A stretch of 64,000 nucleotides of DNA from Pseudomonas oryzihabitans (GTDB taxonomy: Bacteria > Pseudomonadota > Gammaproteobacteria > Pseudomonadales > Pseudomonadaceae): the NCBI RefSeq assembly GCF_001518815.1, contig NZ_CP013987.1, positions 3,990,501-4,054,500 of the forward strand. The letters are read 5' to 3'. The notes below the pieces were generated by a model. The model made no database searches. It was not told where the DNA came from and saw only the letters and a program-made list of their open reading frames with translations. The translations under genes were made by a program, and so were the position numbers. Shown here in pieces: positions 18,452-26,886 of this stretch (position 1 is its first letter; each line of letters starts with the position of its first letter).

Positions 18452-18996
18452 TCGCGTGGGGAGGCCTCATCCAGCGGGCGGCGGCGACCGGTCAGCATCG
18501 ACAGCGGCAGGTTGTCGCGAATCCTCAGGCTTTCCACCATCGCCGCCAGGGCGTGCAGGCAGACCAGGGCCAGCAGGCCATTGGCAAAGAGCGCATGCAG
18601 GTCTTCGGGCCAGTCGGCGCCCCAGAGCGCATCGACCTCGTGCATGAGGAAACCGGTGACGCCCAGGCCGCCGATGGCAGCCATCATCAGCAGCATCACC
18701 AGGGCGCCCAGGGGGGAATGGCCGAGGCGATGATGGGGCCGCCCCTGCCAGAGATCACGCAGATGGGCGCTCAGCCGCGCACGGGTCGGCCAGCAGTCGC
18801 TCCAGCGCGCGCTGCGCGGGCCGACGAAGCCCCAGACCAGCCGCACCAGCAGCCAGGCACTGGCGTAGTAGCCGATCCAGCGATGCCAGAAGGCGCCCTT
18901 CTCGTTGAAGAAGTAGTTGGCGAAGAAGGCCGCGGCGACCGACAGGTGGAACAGCCGTACCAGGGGATCCCAGAGCCGCACGGTCGCCTTTTTCAT
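18448..18996 (-). CDS. Cytochrome b family protein (Ni/Fe-hydrogenase b-type-like)
   Basis: Predicted 182-residue four-helix membrane cytochrome. Histidine ligands occur in RLFHLSVAAAFF, FWHRWIGYYA, GFLMHEVDALWG and ALVCLHALAAMV. Such proteins pair with periplasmic partners to pass electrons to or from quinone. The start overlaps the stop of the PepSY gene (TGATG), so the two form an operon; this PepSY plus cytochrome b pairing next to a two-component system is common in pseudomonads. The stop shares a CTAG with the convergent CDF gene. Confidence 0.87.
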   Translation of the reverse strand: MKKATVRLWDPLVRLFHLSVAAAFFANYFFNEKGAFWHRWIGYYASAWLLVRLVWGFVGPRSARWSDCWPTRARLSAHLRDLWQGRPHHRLGHSPLGALVMLLMMAAIGGLGVTGFLMHEVDALWGADWPEDLHALFANGLLALVCLHALAAMVESLRIRDNLPLSMLTGRRRPLDEASPRD

Positions 18997-19262
18997 CAGC
19001 TGCCGATCTCGCTCTTGACCGCCTTGCCGCTCACCGGGTCGTGATAGATCTCGACCTTGCGCTTGTCCTTGTCGAAGCCGTAGATCTCGTAGCAGTTGCC
19101 CTTGGTGATCTTGAATTTCTTGATCTCGTAGCCCTGGTCCCGCAACTGCGCCTGAAACTTCGTGGCGTCTTGCCAGGTGGACTTGTCCGCCTGGGTGCAC
19201 TGGGGTTCGGCGGCAAGGGCCAGGGGACTTGCGAACAGCAACGGCAGCAGCAGACGGCGCAT
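18996..19262 (-). CDS. PepSY domain-containing periplasmic protein
   Basis: Predicted 88-residue precursor with a signal peptide (ending ALAAEP) and a single PepSY-like domain of helix plus strands (FQAQLRDQGYEIKKFKIT, CYEIYGFDKDKRKVEIYHD). Two Cys residues could form a disulfide. PepSY domains bind or inhibit proteases or associate with redox membrane proteins. It leads the operon with the cytochrome b gene and is divergent from the response regulator; a PmrA-like site lies 45 bases before its ATG. Confidence 0.85.
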   Translation of the reverse strand: MRRLLLPLLFASPLALAAEPQCTQADKSTWQDATKFQAQLRDQGYEIKKFKITKGNCYEIYGFDKDKRKVEIYHDPVSGKAVKSEIGS

Positions 19263-19306
19263 GGCGACACTCCTCGTGGTTGGAGTGGCCAGACTCGACG
19301 CCGAAG

Positions 19307-19345
19307 CTTAATGCAATCTTAGGATGCAACGCCCGGTAACAGATG
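19307..19345 (-). promoter_or_regulatory. PmrA/QseB-like bipartite site before the PepSY gene
   Basis: CTTAAT N5 CTTAGG at 19307-19323 and GGTAACAGATG at 19335-19345. Spacing between the two blocks (28 bases start to start) is identical to that at 17338-17376. It sits between the PepSY gene and the divergent regulator gene, so it could serve induction of one and autoregulation of the other. Confidence 0.68.
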
Positions 19346-19413
19346 CGCCTGCCGCTTCGCCAGGACGCCGGCGATGATGGCGGGCTAGAGGCATAGCGGA
19401 GAGGAACGCGGCC

Positions 19414-20079
19414 GTGCGAGTACTGCTGGTGGAAGACGATGCGGCCCTGGCCCAGGGTATCCGCATGGCCCTGCGCGGCGAGGGCTATACTCTGGACTGG
19501 GTGGCCGACGGCCTGGCCGCCGAGCACGCCCTGGCGCTTGAGCGTTTCGACCTGGTGCTGCTGGACCTGGGCCTGCCGCGCCTGGACGGCCTCGACCTGC
19601 TGCGCCGTCTGCGCAGCCAGCCTGACAGTCAGGTGCCGGTACTGGTGCTCACCTCCCGCGACGCCAAGGCCGATCGCATCCAGGGCCTGGATGCCGGCGC
19701 CGACGACTACCTGGTCAAGCCGTGCGACCTGGACGAACTCAAAGCACGTATCCGCGCCCTGATCCGTCGCAGCTGCGGGCGGGCGCACCCCTTGCTGGAG
19801 CACGCCGGCATCAGCCTCGATCCGGCCAGCCAGACGGTGCGCTATCGCGGCGCCGAGGTGGTGATGACGCCCATGGAGTACCAGCTGCTGCACCAGTTGC
19901 TGTTGCGGCCGGGCGCCGTCATCACCCGCGAGCGGCTGAGCAACGCCCTCTATGGCTGGCAGGAAGCGGCCTCGGGCAACACCCTGGAAGTGCTCATCCA
20001 CAATCTGCGCAAGAAGCTCGACAGCGGGCTGATCCGCACGGTGCGCGGCGTGGGCTATCTGCTGGAGCGCCAGCCGTGA
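19414..20079 (+). CDS. OmpR-family response regulator (QseB/PmrA-like)
   Basis: Predicted 221-residue regulator: receiver domain (residues 1-115) with acidic pocket EDD near residue 7, phospho-acceptor Asp51 (LVLLDLGLP) and the conserved Lys in YLVKPCD, followed by a winged-helix DNA-binding domain ending VRTVRGVGYLLE-like (IRTVRGVGYLLERQP). Start is GTG at 19414 after a GGAGAGG. It overlaps the sensor kinase gene by four bases (GTGA). The family binds spaced CTTAA-type half-sites, matching the boxes at 17338 and 19307. Confidence 0.93.
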   Translation: MRVLLVEDDAALAQGIRMALRGEGYTLDWVADGLAAEHALALERFDLVLLDLGLPRLDGLDLLRRLRSQPDSQVPVLVLTSRDAKADRIQGLDAGADDYLVKPCDLDELKARIRALIRRSCGRAHPLLEHAGISLDPASQTVRYRGAEVVMTPMEYQLLHQLLLRPGAVITRERLSNALYGWQEAASGNTLEVLIHNLRKKLDSGLIRTVRGVGYLLERQP

Positions 20080-21437
20080 TCGCCATCCGCACCCGCATCC
20101 TCGCCCCTACCCTTGCCCTGGTGCTGGCCGGCAGTCTGGTCCTCGCCCTGTTGGCCCTGCGCGACAGTCACCGCGAGATCGAGGGCATCTACGACGCCCA
20201 GCTGGTACAGGGCGCGCGGCTACTGGAAGGGCTACTGCAGGCCGGCCTTCCAGCGGCGGATACCGGGCCCGAACTGGTCAGGGTGTTCGACCAGGCCATG
20301 CAACCCCGTCCCGGCAACGTGCCGGCGCACCCCTACGAGAACCAGCTGACCTTTCAGGTCTGGACCGCCAACGGCCAGTTGCTGGTTCGTTCCGGCAACG
20401 CGCCGCGGCTGGCCGAGGTGCCGCCCGAGGGGCTGCACGAGGTGTTCGAGAACGGTCGCGAGTGGTGCGGGATGCTGGTGCGGACCGCCGACAGCGGCCT
20501 GCGCATCTGGGTCGGTGAGCGCGAGGATCTGCGCCAGGATCTGATCCAGCGCATCGTCAGCCATACCCTCTGGCCGACCCTGGTGGGCCTGCCGCTGCTG
20601 GTGGGGGTGCTCTGGCTGCTGCTGGGTTGGGGATTGCGACCGCTGCAGGATTTCGCCCGCGGCCTGCGCGAACGCGATCCGCACAGCCTGGCGCCACTGC
20701 CTGAGGCGACGCTACCGCCGGAACTGCAGCCCATGCGAGGCGCCTTGGACCATCTGCTCGCCCAGCTGCGCACCCTGCTCGATCGCGAGCGCCGCTTCAT
20801 CGCCGATGCCGCTCACGAATTGCGCACGCCGCTGGCGATCCTCGATCTGCACGCGCAGAACGCCCAACGCGCCGAGACGCCCGAGGAGCGCGAGGAAGCC
20901 CTCGGCTATCTGCGCCAGGGCGTCAGCCGGGCCACGCGCCTGGCCAGCCAGCTGCTGACCCTGGCGCGGCTGGAGCCGGGCGCCGCCCAGGTCCAGCCGC
21001 TGGCCCTGGAACCCCTGGTGCGCGAAGAACTGGCGGAATTGACGCCGCTGGCGCTGGAGCGGCAGGTGGAGCTGGTGCTGGCGGCCCAGGCCGGGCCGGC
21101 GGTGCTCGGTGATCCGGACGCCATCGCCATCGCCCTGCAGAACCTGGTGACCAACGCCCTGGCCTTCGCACCAGCCGGCAGCACGGTGGAGGTGCGCATC
21201 GAAGCCAGCCAGGACGACGGGGTCCTGCTGCGGGTGGAAGATCGCGGCCCCGGGGTGGACGAGGCCGAACTGGCGCGGCTGTGCGATCGCTTCTACAGCG
21301 CCGGCAATCCCCAGGGCGCCGGGCTGGGGCTGGCCATCGTCGAGACCATCACCCGCCGCCTGGGCGGCATCCTGAGGTTCAGCAACCGAGCACGGGGCGG
21401 CTTCTGCGTGGAGCTGCACCTGCCACGCGCGGTCTAG
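20076..21437 (+). CDS. Two-component sensor histidine kinase (QseC/PmrB-like)
   Basis: Predicted 453-residue inner-membrane kinase. GTG start at 20076 overlaps the regulator stop. Two membrane helices (about residues 8-28 and 163-185) frame a periplasmic domain of about 130 residues. HAMP-like linker, H box FIADAAHELRTPLAIL with His247, N box LQNLVTNALAFAP, G1 VEDRGPGVD and G2 GAGLGLAIVETI are intact. It should phosphorylate the adjacent regulator in response to an envelope signal, possibly cations or cationic peptides by analogy to PmrB. It ends in a CTAG shared with the convergent MFS gene. Confidence 0.93.
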   Translation: MIAIRTRILAPTLALVLAGSLVLALLALRDSHREIEGIYDAQLVQGARLLEGLLQAGLPAADTGPELVRVFDQAMQPRPGNVPAHPYENQLTFQVWTANGQLLVRSGNAPRLAEVPPEGLHEVFENGREWCGMLVRTADSGLRIWVGEREDLRQDLIQRIVSHTLWPTLVGLPLLVGVLWLLLGWGLRPLQDFARGLRERDPHSLAPLPEATLPPELQPMRGALDHLLAQLRTLLDRERRFIADAAHELRTPLAILDLHAQNAQRAETPEEREEALGYLRQGVSRATRLASQLLTLARLEPGAAQVQPLALEPLVREELAELTPLALERQVELVLAAQAGPAVLGDPDAIAIALQNLVTNALAFAPAGSTVEVRIEASQDDGVLLRVEDRGPGVDEAELARLCDRFYSAGNPQGAGLGLAIVETITRRLGGILRFSNRARGGFCVELHLPRAV

Positions 21438-22648
21438 GCCTGCTGGTAGCCAGCCACCTTGGCCGGCTGCGCGGGCCGGGTCAGGCGCAGGCCAAGACCC
21501 ATCAGCAGCACCACACCCACCGCCATCAGCAGCCAGGCGTTGGCCAGGCTGTCCAGGTAGTCGCGCAGGATGCCGGCGGCCAGGGGCGCCAGGCTGGCGA
21601 TCAGATAGCCGCCGCCCTGGACGAAACCGAGCAGTGCACCGGCCTCGGCCGGGTCGCGGACCTTGTCCATCGCCAGGATCAGCGACAGCGGAAACAGCGC
21701 GCCGATGCCCAGGCCGAGCAGGATGGCGGTGGGCACCGCCAGTTGCAGCGGCGCCAGGGCCAGGCACAGCAAGCCGATCAGCACCACGCCGAGTACGCCC
21801 AGCACCAGCGGACGGCGATTGCGCAGCCGGGCGATGGTGGCCGACAGCAGGAGACCGGCGCTGACCTCGGCCAGACTCACGCCGCCCAGCAGCAGACCGC
21901 TGTCGGCCGGTTGCCAGCCGAGACCGGTGTAGTACGGCGGCAGCCAGGCCAGCACCAGGGTGTAGGCCGCAGTGCCGATGCCAAAGAAGGCCAGTAGCAG
22001 CCAACCCTGGCGCTGACGCCAGGGTTGGGCGCGGGGGGTGATGGTCTGCGCCGGCGCATCGGGGCGCGCCAGGGCCAGCCAGGTGCCGAGGGCGAGCAGC
22101 ACCGGCAGGGTCCAGAGCGCCAGGCCCTGGGCCCAGCCCCAGTGCTCGGCCAGGGGCGCCGCACTGGCCGCCGCCACCGCGGCACCGCCCATGATGCCGG
22201 TGGTGTAGAGGCCCATCAGGGTGCTGGTACGCTGCGGATAGCAGTGGCGGATATAGGCCGGGATCAGCGCCTGTACCAGGGCGATGCCGACACCACCCAG
22301 GCCGGCGGTGAGGATCAGCCCCAGGCCGCTCGGCTCCTCCCAGCGCAAGGCATTGGCCAGGGCCAGCAGTAATAGGCCCAGGGCGATGCCACGGCGCTCA
22401 CCGAGCCAGGCCTGCAAGCGGGCACCGCCCAGGGCGCAGAGCCCCATGGCGGCGATGGGCAGGGTGGTGAGGGCCCCGGCGCCACTGCCTTCCAGACCGG
22501 TCGCGGCCTGGATGCCATCCAGCAGCGGACCGATGGCGGCCAGGATCGGCCGCAGATTGAGGCCGACCAGCAGCACGAGCAGTACGGCGAGGAAGGCATC
22601 CTGGCGCGGCGCGGGCGCAGTCGGGGATGATGATGACGCGGAAAGCAT
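21434..22648 (-). CDS. MFS transporter (CynX/NimT family)
   Basis: Predicted 404-residue, 12-helix transporter. The N-terminal helix AVLLVLLVGLNLRPILAAIGPLL is the family signature of CynX/NimT (cyanate or 2-nitroimidazole type) transporters. It is divergent from a MarR-family gene across a 78-base region that contains an inverted repeat, so it is probably the target of that regulator and may export a toxic small molecule. The start at 22648 follows a GGAG on the minus strand; a longer open frame upstream runs into the MarR gene and is ignored. Confidence 0.87.
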   Translation of the reverse strand: MLSASSSSPTAPAPRQDAFLAVLLVLLVGLNLRPILAAIGPLLDGIQAATGLEGSGAGALTTLPIAAMGLCALGGARLQAWLGERRGIALGLLLLALANALRWEEPSGLGLILTAGLGGVGIALVQALIPAYIRHCYPQRTSTLMGLYTTGIMGGAAVAAASAAPLAEHWGWAQGLALWTLPVLLALGTWLALARPDAPAQTITPRAQPWRQRQGWLLLAFFGIGTAAYTLVLAWLPPYYTGLGWQPADSGLLLGGVSLAEVSAGLLLSATIARLRNRRPLVLGVLGVVLIGLLCLALAPLQLAVPTAILLGLGIGALFPLSLILAMDKVRDPAEAGALLGFVQGGGYLIASLAPLAAGILRDYLDSLANAWLLMAVGVVLLMGLGLRLTRPAQPAKVAGYQQA

Positions 22649-22677
22649 GGACAATCTCCAGAGTGACGCGATATTTC

Positions 22678-22706
22678 TCTTGATGGGAAGTATCTTAACA
22701 TCAAGA
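22678..22706. promoter_or_regulatory. Inverted repeat between MFS and MarR genes
   Basis: TCTTGATG (22678-22685) and CATCAAGA (22699-22706) form an 8-bp inverted repeat, and an overlapping TATCTT N6 AAGATA lies at 22691-22708. Its place in the short divergent promoter region is as expected for a MarR operator. Confidence 0.65.
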
Positions 22707-22726
22707 TATATTCGCGAGGTAATCCG

Positions 22727-23221
22727 ATGGCCGATCGCGCCGAATTCGCCGTGGACCAGTGGCACCGGGAACGCCCCGACCTGGACGCCCTGCCCATGCG
22801 CCTGGTCGGTCGTCTCGGCGAGGTCGCCCAGGTGCTCAATCGCGATGTCCTGCAGCCCTTCTTCGACGAGCACCGGCTGCACTATGGCGAGTTCGATGTG
22901 CTGGCCACCCTGAGGCGCGCTGGCGAGCCCTATGCCCTGAGCCCGACGGTGCTCTATGAGTCGGCCATGATCTCCTCGGGCGGCATGACCAATCGCCTCG
23001 ACCGCCTGGAGCGCGCCGGCCTGATCGAACGCCGCAAGAATCCCGAGGATCGCCGCAGCACTTTGGTGGCGCTCACCGCCGCGGGCTTCGCCCTGATCGA
23101 CGGCCTGATGGCCGCCCATGTCGACAACGAACGCCGCGCCCTGGCTACCCTCAGCGAGGCCGAGCAGCAGCAGCTGGATGCCTTGCTGGGCAAGTGGCTG
23201 GCCGGTCGCGCGTCCTCCTGA
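22727..23221 (+). CDS. MarR family transcriptional regulator
   Basis: Predicted 164-residue dimeric winged-helix regulator. The recognition region is SSGGMTNRLDRLERAGLIERRKNPEDRR, seen here as GGMTNRLDRLERAGLIERR followed by the wing NPEDRRSTLVALT. Length and motif order are standard. The divergent layout with the MFS gene and the inverted repeat between them imply local repression relieved by a ligand. The next gene (AraC type) starts 5 bases after its stop. Confidence 0.92.
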   Translation: MADRAEFAVDQWHRERPDLDALPMRLVGRLGEVAQVLNRDVLQPFFDEHRLHYGEFDVLATLRRAGEPYALSPTVLYESAMISSGGMTNRLDRLERAGLIERRKNPEDRRSTLVALTAAGFALIDGLMAAHVDNERRALATLSEAEQQQLDALLGKWLAGRASS

Positions 23222-23226
23222 CGGCC

Positions 23227-24039
23227 ATGTTCATCGACTTCAGCTCATGCAACGGGTTGCACGCCGTGGCCCAGGACTTCGCCCATGGCGACCGGGTGCC
23301 GCCCCACCGCCATCGCCAGGCGCAGCTGATCCATGCGCTGTGCGGCGTGGTGATCGTCAACACCGCCCAGGGGCGCTGGGTGGTGCCGCCGGAGCGTGGC
23401 GTCTGGGTACCCGCTGGCGAAGAGCACGACCTGCATCTGCTGGGACGCGTCGAGGTACGCACCCTGTTCGTCGACCCCCAGGTGCGCGCCGATCTGCCGA
23501 CGCGCTGCCAGCTGATCGCCGTCTCACCGCTCTTGCGGGAACTCATCCTGGCCGCCCTGCCACTGCCGGTCGACCGACCGGCCGAGGGCCGCGCCCGGTA
23601 CATCCTGCAGCTGATGCTCGACGAACTGCAGGGTTCGCCCACCGCCGGGCTGCACCTGCCCTGGCCGAACGATGCCCTGCTCGCCGAGCTCTGCCGCCAC
23701 CTGCGCCAGCATCCCGGCGAGCGCTGGACCCTGACCCGGGCTGCCGCCCGGCTGGCGGTCAGCGAACGCACCCTGAGCCGGCTGTTTCTTCGCGAGACCG
23801 GCCTGAGTTTCGGCCAGTGGCTGCAGCGGGCGCGACTGGATTCGAGCCTGACCTCGCTGGCCGCCGGCCACACCATCGTCGACGTGGCCCTGGATCACGG
23901 CTACGCCAGCCCGAGCGCCTTCGCCACTCGCTTCCGCCAGGTGCTGGGCGTGTCGCCTTCGGCCTATCGCGGCCAGGCGGGACTGCCCGACGCCCCTAGC
24001 CCAGACGCGCTTCCAGGCCCACGTCCGCCGGATCGATGA
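23227..24039 (+). CDS. AraC family transcriptional regulator with cupin sensor
   Basis: Predicted 270-residue regulator. The N-terminal half is a cupin-like sensor ([14 protein letters not shown] with the His pair, [21 protein letters not shown]). The C-terminal half has two helix-turn-helices, [15 protein letters not shown]-like ([16 protein letters not shown]) and the [17 protein letters not shown] signature. ATG at 23227 is 5 bases past the MarR stop, so the two regulators are probably one transcript. Its final 44 bases overlap the convergent LeuA-type gene. Target genes are not evident; the MFS gene is one candidate. Confidence 0.9.
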   Translation: MFIDFSSCNGLHAVAQDFAHGDRVPPHRHRQAQLIHALCGVVIVNTAQGRWVVPPERGVWVPAGEEHDLHLLGRVEVRTLFVDPQVRADLPTRCQLIAVSPLLRELILAALPLPVDRPAEGRARYILQLMLDELQGSPTAGLHLPWPNDALLAELCRHLRQHPGERWTLTRAAARLAVSERTLSRLFLRETGLSFGQWLQRARLDSSLTSLAAGHTIVDVALDHGYASPSAFATRFRQVLGVSPSAYRGQAGLPDAPSPDALPGPRPPDR

Positions 24040-25066
24040 GGCCCAGGGCCGCGCCCCGCTCCGGGTGAGCGGCCAGCGCCAGGCGACCGCCATAGGGATG
24101 ACGCGGATGGATCGCCAGCTGATTGCAGGCCTCCACCACGCTGGCCACCTCCTCCAGCCGGGAAAAGTCGATGCCCGGCGCTATGCCCTGGCTGTAGAGA
24201 TTCAGCGCCAGGGTCACCAGATCCACGTTGCCGGTACGTTCGCCGTTGCCGAACAGGCAGCCTTCCACCCGCGTCGCGCCGGCCAGCTGGGCCAGCTCGG
24301 CACAGGCGACACCGGTGCCGCGATCATTGTGCGGATGGACGCTGATGGTCACATGGGGAGCCGGGCCCAGGCCGCGGATGAAGCCTTCGATCTGATCGGC
24401 ATAGACGTTGGGTGTCGCCACCTCCACCGTTGCCGGCAGATTGAGGATCAGCGGTCGCTCGGCCGAGGGCTGCCAGGCCTCGAGCACTGCCTGGCAGATC
24501 TCCAGGGCGAAGTCCGCTTCGGTAAAGCAGAAGGTCTCGGGCGAATACTGATAGGTCCAGGCCGTATCAGGCTGGGCATCGCACCGGGCGCGTACCCGCT
24601 GGGTACCGGCCACCGCCATGGCCTGGGTCGCGGCGCGATCCTGATCGAACACCACCCGGCGAAACAGCGGCGCGGTGGCGTTGTAGAGGTGCACGATGGC
24701 GCGCGGCGCGCCGACCAGAGACTCGAAGGTACGGTCGATCAGTTCGATGCGGGCTGGCGTCATCACCTGCAGCCAGAGATCCTGGGGCAGCCCGTCCGCC
24801 GTGACCAGCTCGCGCACGAAGGCGAAATCGGTCTGCGAGGCCGCCGGAAAGGCCACCTCGATTTCCCGGTAGCCCACCGCCACCAGCAGGGCGAAGAAGC
24901 GCCGCTTGCGCTCCAGCCCCATGGGTTCGATGAGGGCCTGGTTGCCATCGCGCAGGTCGGTGGAGCACCAGCGCGGCGCCTGGGTCAGCTGGCGACCCGG
25001 CCATTGGCGATCGGGCAGGTGAGGCGCGGCGAAGGCTTGGTACTTGGTCTGAGGTTGCTTGAGCAT
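23996..25066 (-). CDS. Shortened 2-isopropylmalate synthase-like protein
   Basis: Predicted 356-residue enzyme of the LeuA type 2 family, which condenses acetyl-CoA with 2-oxoacids. The TIM barrel is intact: [16 protein letters not shown] with the metal Asp, [46 protein letters not shown] and [21 protein letters not shown]. Full members are about 550-570 residues, with a linker and a leucine-sensing domain. Here the sequence stops shortly after IHPRHPYGG and an IDPADVG remnant, so both are lost, along with the GSHQDAI-type subdomain. It may make an activity without feedback control, serve another substrate, or be decaying. A GGAG precedes the ATG. Confidence 0.75.
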   Translation of the reverse strand: MLKQPQTKYQAFAAPHLPDRQWPGRQLTQAPRWCSTDLRDGNQALIEPMGLERKRRFFALLVAVGYREIEVAFPAASQTDFAFVRELVTADGLPQDLWLQVMTPARIELIDRTFESLVGAPRAIVHLYNATAPLFRRVVFDQDRAATQAMAVAGTQRVRARCDAQPDTAWTYQYSPETFCFTEADFALEICQAVLEAWQPSAERPLILNLPATVEVATPNVYADQIEGFIRGLGPAPHVTISVHPHNDRGTGVACAELAQLAGATRVEGCLFGNGERTGNVDLVTLALNLYSQGIAPGIDFSRLEEVASVVEACNQLAIHPRHPYGGRLALAAHPERGAALGLIDPADVGLEARLG

Positions 25067-25166
25067 GGGGGACTCCAGGGCTGGGCCCTTGAGTCTGACC
25101 GGCGCCGCCCCCCGCTGCGCTTGCGAGCAGGACAGCCCCCTGCGCGATCCGGACAGCCACCGGATG

Positions 25167-25197
25167 AAAAAAGCCGCCGGGGAGCACCCGGCGGCTT
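25167..25197 (-). terminator. Rho-independent terminator of the ACS transporter gene
   Basis: Perfect 11-bp stem AAGCCGCCGGG / CCCGGCGGCTT with a 5-base loop; a run of six U follows on the minus strand. It lies about 25 bases after the transporter stop and separates it from the LeuA-type gene. Confidence 0.9.
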
Positions 25198-25220
25198 TCT
25201 TGACCTCAACAGCAGGGCGA

Positions 25221-26582
25221 TCAGTCTACCGAGATGCGCTCCAGCGGTACCGGCTTCAGCCGCGGCGTGAGCACATGGATGACCACGATGGCCACCAGGT
25301 AGGCGCTGCCGGCCACGATGAAGATCGGCTGGTAGGACTTGAAGATCTGCAGGATGTAACCGTTGTAGGTGGTCATCAGCATGCCGCCGATGGCACCCGC
25401 GGTACCGCCGATGCCGATCACCGAGGCCACGGCTTCCTTGGGGAAGAGGTCCGACGGCAGGGTCATCAGGTTGGCCGACCAGGCCTGGTGCGCCGCGGCG
25501 GCGAGACCGATGATGCCCACCACCAGCCACAGGCTGGAGACGAACTGGGCGGTGACGATCGGGACGACCGCCAGGGCGCAGAGCAGCATGGTGGTCTTGC
25601 GTGCCAGGTTGGCGCTACGGCCGAGCTTCATCTGCTTGGAAGAACCCCAGCCGCCCATCACCGAACCGATGTCGGCCAGGATATAGATGGCGATCAGCGG
25701 CGGACCGAAGGATTTCAGATTCAGGCCATAGGTCTTGCCGAGGAAGTCCGGCAGCCAGAACAGGTAGAGCCACCAGATCGGATCGGTAAGGAACTTGCCC
25801 GCGGCGTAGGCCCAGGTCTCGCGGAAGGTCAGCAGCTTGAACCAGGAAATCTTGGTCTGGGTGGCCGGCGTCGCCGCCACCGGGGAGCCATCGTCCGCCT
25901 GGATGTAGGCCAGCTCTTCACGACTCACCTTGGGGTGCTCGTGAGGGCGACGATAGATCAGCAACCAGGCGATCAGCCACAGGGCGGTGACGAGGCCGAT
26001 GGAGATGAAGGCCGCACGCCAGCCCCAGGCCAAAGTGATGGCCGGTACTAGCAAAGGTGTGATGATTGGCCCCATGGCGGTGCCGGCGTTGAACAGCCCG
26101 GTAGCCTGGGCGCGTTCCTTTTGCGGAAACCATTCCGACACCGCCTTGAGGCTGGCCGGAAAGCTGCCGGACTCGCCGAAGCCGAGGGTGAAGCGCACCA
26201 GCACGAAGTGCGTGACGGTATGGGCGATGCCATGGCCGATGCTGGCGATGGTCCAGATAGTGAAGGCCAGGGCGTAGCCGATGCGTACCCCGACCTTGTC
26301 GATGATGCGGCCAAAGGTCAGGAAGCCGATGGCATAGGCGCACTGGAACCAGAACACGATCGTGGCGTAGTCGGTCTCCGTCCAGCCCAGGTCCGCCTGC
26401 AGCGTGGGCTTGAGGATGCCGATCATCTGGCGGTCGATGTAGTTGATACCGATGGCGACGAACAGCAGGGCGCAGATCAGCCAGCGATAGCGCGTGAAGC
26501 GGGAGGTTTGCTGGGTAGCGGCGACGGGCGGGACCTGCGGCCGCGAGACGGACTCCGTCTCGGGAGTGACCTGGATAGTCAT
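25221..26582 (-). CDS. MFS transporter, anion:cation symporter family (hexuronate/aldarate type)
   Basis: Predicted 453-residue 12-helix symporter. The ACS signature follows helix 1: [24 protein letters not shown], shown here as [13 protein letters not shown] and [29 protein letters not shown] is the loop typical of ExuT/GudP-like members. These import hexuronates, aldarates or related sugar acids with protons. It is monocistronic, with its own terminator. A near-palindrome in its upstream region (26654-26671) may be its operator. Catabolic genes for a sugar acid are not adjacent. Confidence 0.88.
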   Translation of the reverse strand: MTIQVTPETESVSRPQVPPVAATQQTSRFTRYRWLICALLFVAIGINYIDRQMIGILKPTLQADLGWTETDYATIVFWFQCAYAIGFLTFGRIIDKVGVRIGYALAFTIWTIASIGHGIAHTVTHFVLVRFTLGFGESGSFPASLKAVSEWFPQKERAQATGLFNAGTAMGPIITPLLVPAITLAWGWRAAFISIGLVTALWLIAWLLIYRRPHEHPKVSREELAYIQADDGSPVAATPATQTKISWFKLLTFRETWAYAAGKFLTDPIWWLYLFWLPDFLGKTYGLNLKSFGPPLIAIYILADIGSVMGGWGSSKQMKLGRSANLARKTTMLLCALAVVPIVTAQFVSSLWLVVGIIGLAAAAHQAWSANLMTLPSDLFPKEAVASVIGIGGTAGAIGGMLMTTYNGYILQIFKSYQPIFIVAGSAYLVAIVVIHVLTPRLKPVPLERISVD

Positions 26583-26886
26583 CGAATAGGCTTCCTGACT
26601 TGTTGTTATTGACCGGGGTGAACCGGGGTCGTTGGAAAGCTGTTACTAGATATTCATATGACATCGTATGAGTGACTTCCCTAGGTGTCAATGCGCCCAA
26701 AGCAGAGTGGTCAGACATCTTTGTTAGGGCTAGGAGATCCGTAACGGTGAGCCCCAGGCAGCCAGCGCCGGGCGCGATATCAGCAGGGCGGCAATCCGTG
26801 ACGTGGGTGGCACTTTTCCGCCTAAAGACATCTAATACGGACTTTGAAGCGAAGCCGTCGCCTCATCCTGGCCTGACGAGTCCACT
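26583..26886. other. Divergent promoter region with a candidate operator at 26654-26671
   Basis: About 300 bases separate the transporter (minus) from the hybrid kinase (plus). The only structured element is an 18-base near-palindrome, TCATATGACATCGTATGA at 26654-26671 (14 of 18 positions symmetric), resembling FadR-type GntR sites. It lies about 70 bases upstream of the transporter start. Nothing else was seen. Confidence 0.45.

Noticed and set aside
18996-20001. Extension of the cytochrome b frame upstream across the PepSY gene and the response regulator
   Set aside because: The cytochrome starts at 18996 with an overlap typical of coupled genes; the upstream part is a shadow of two real genes.
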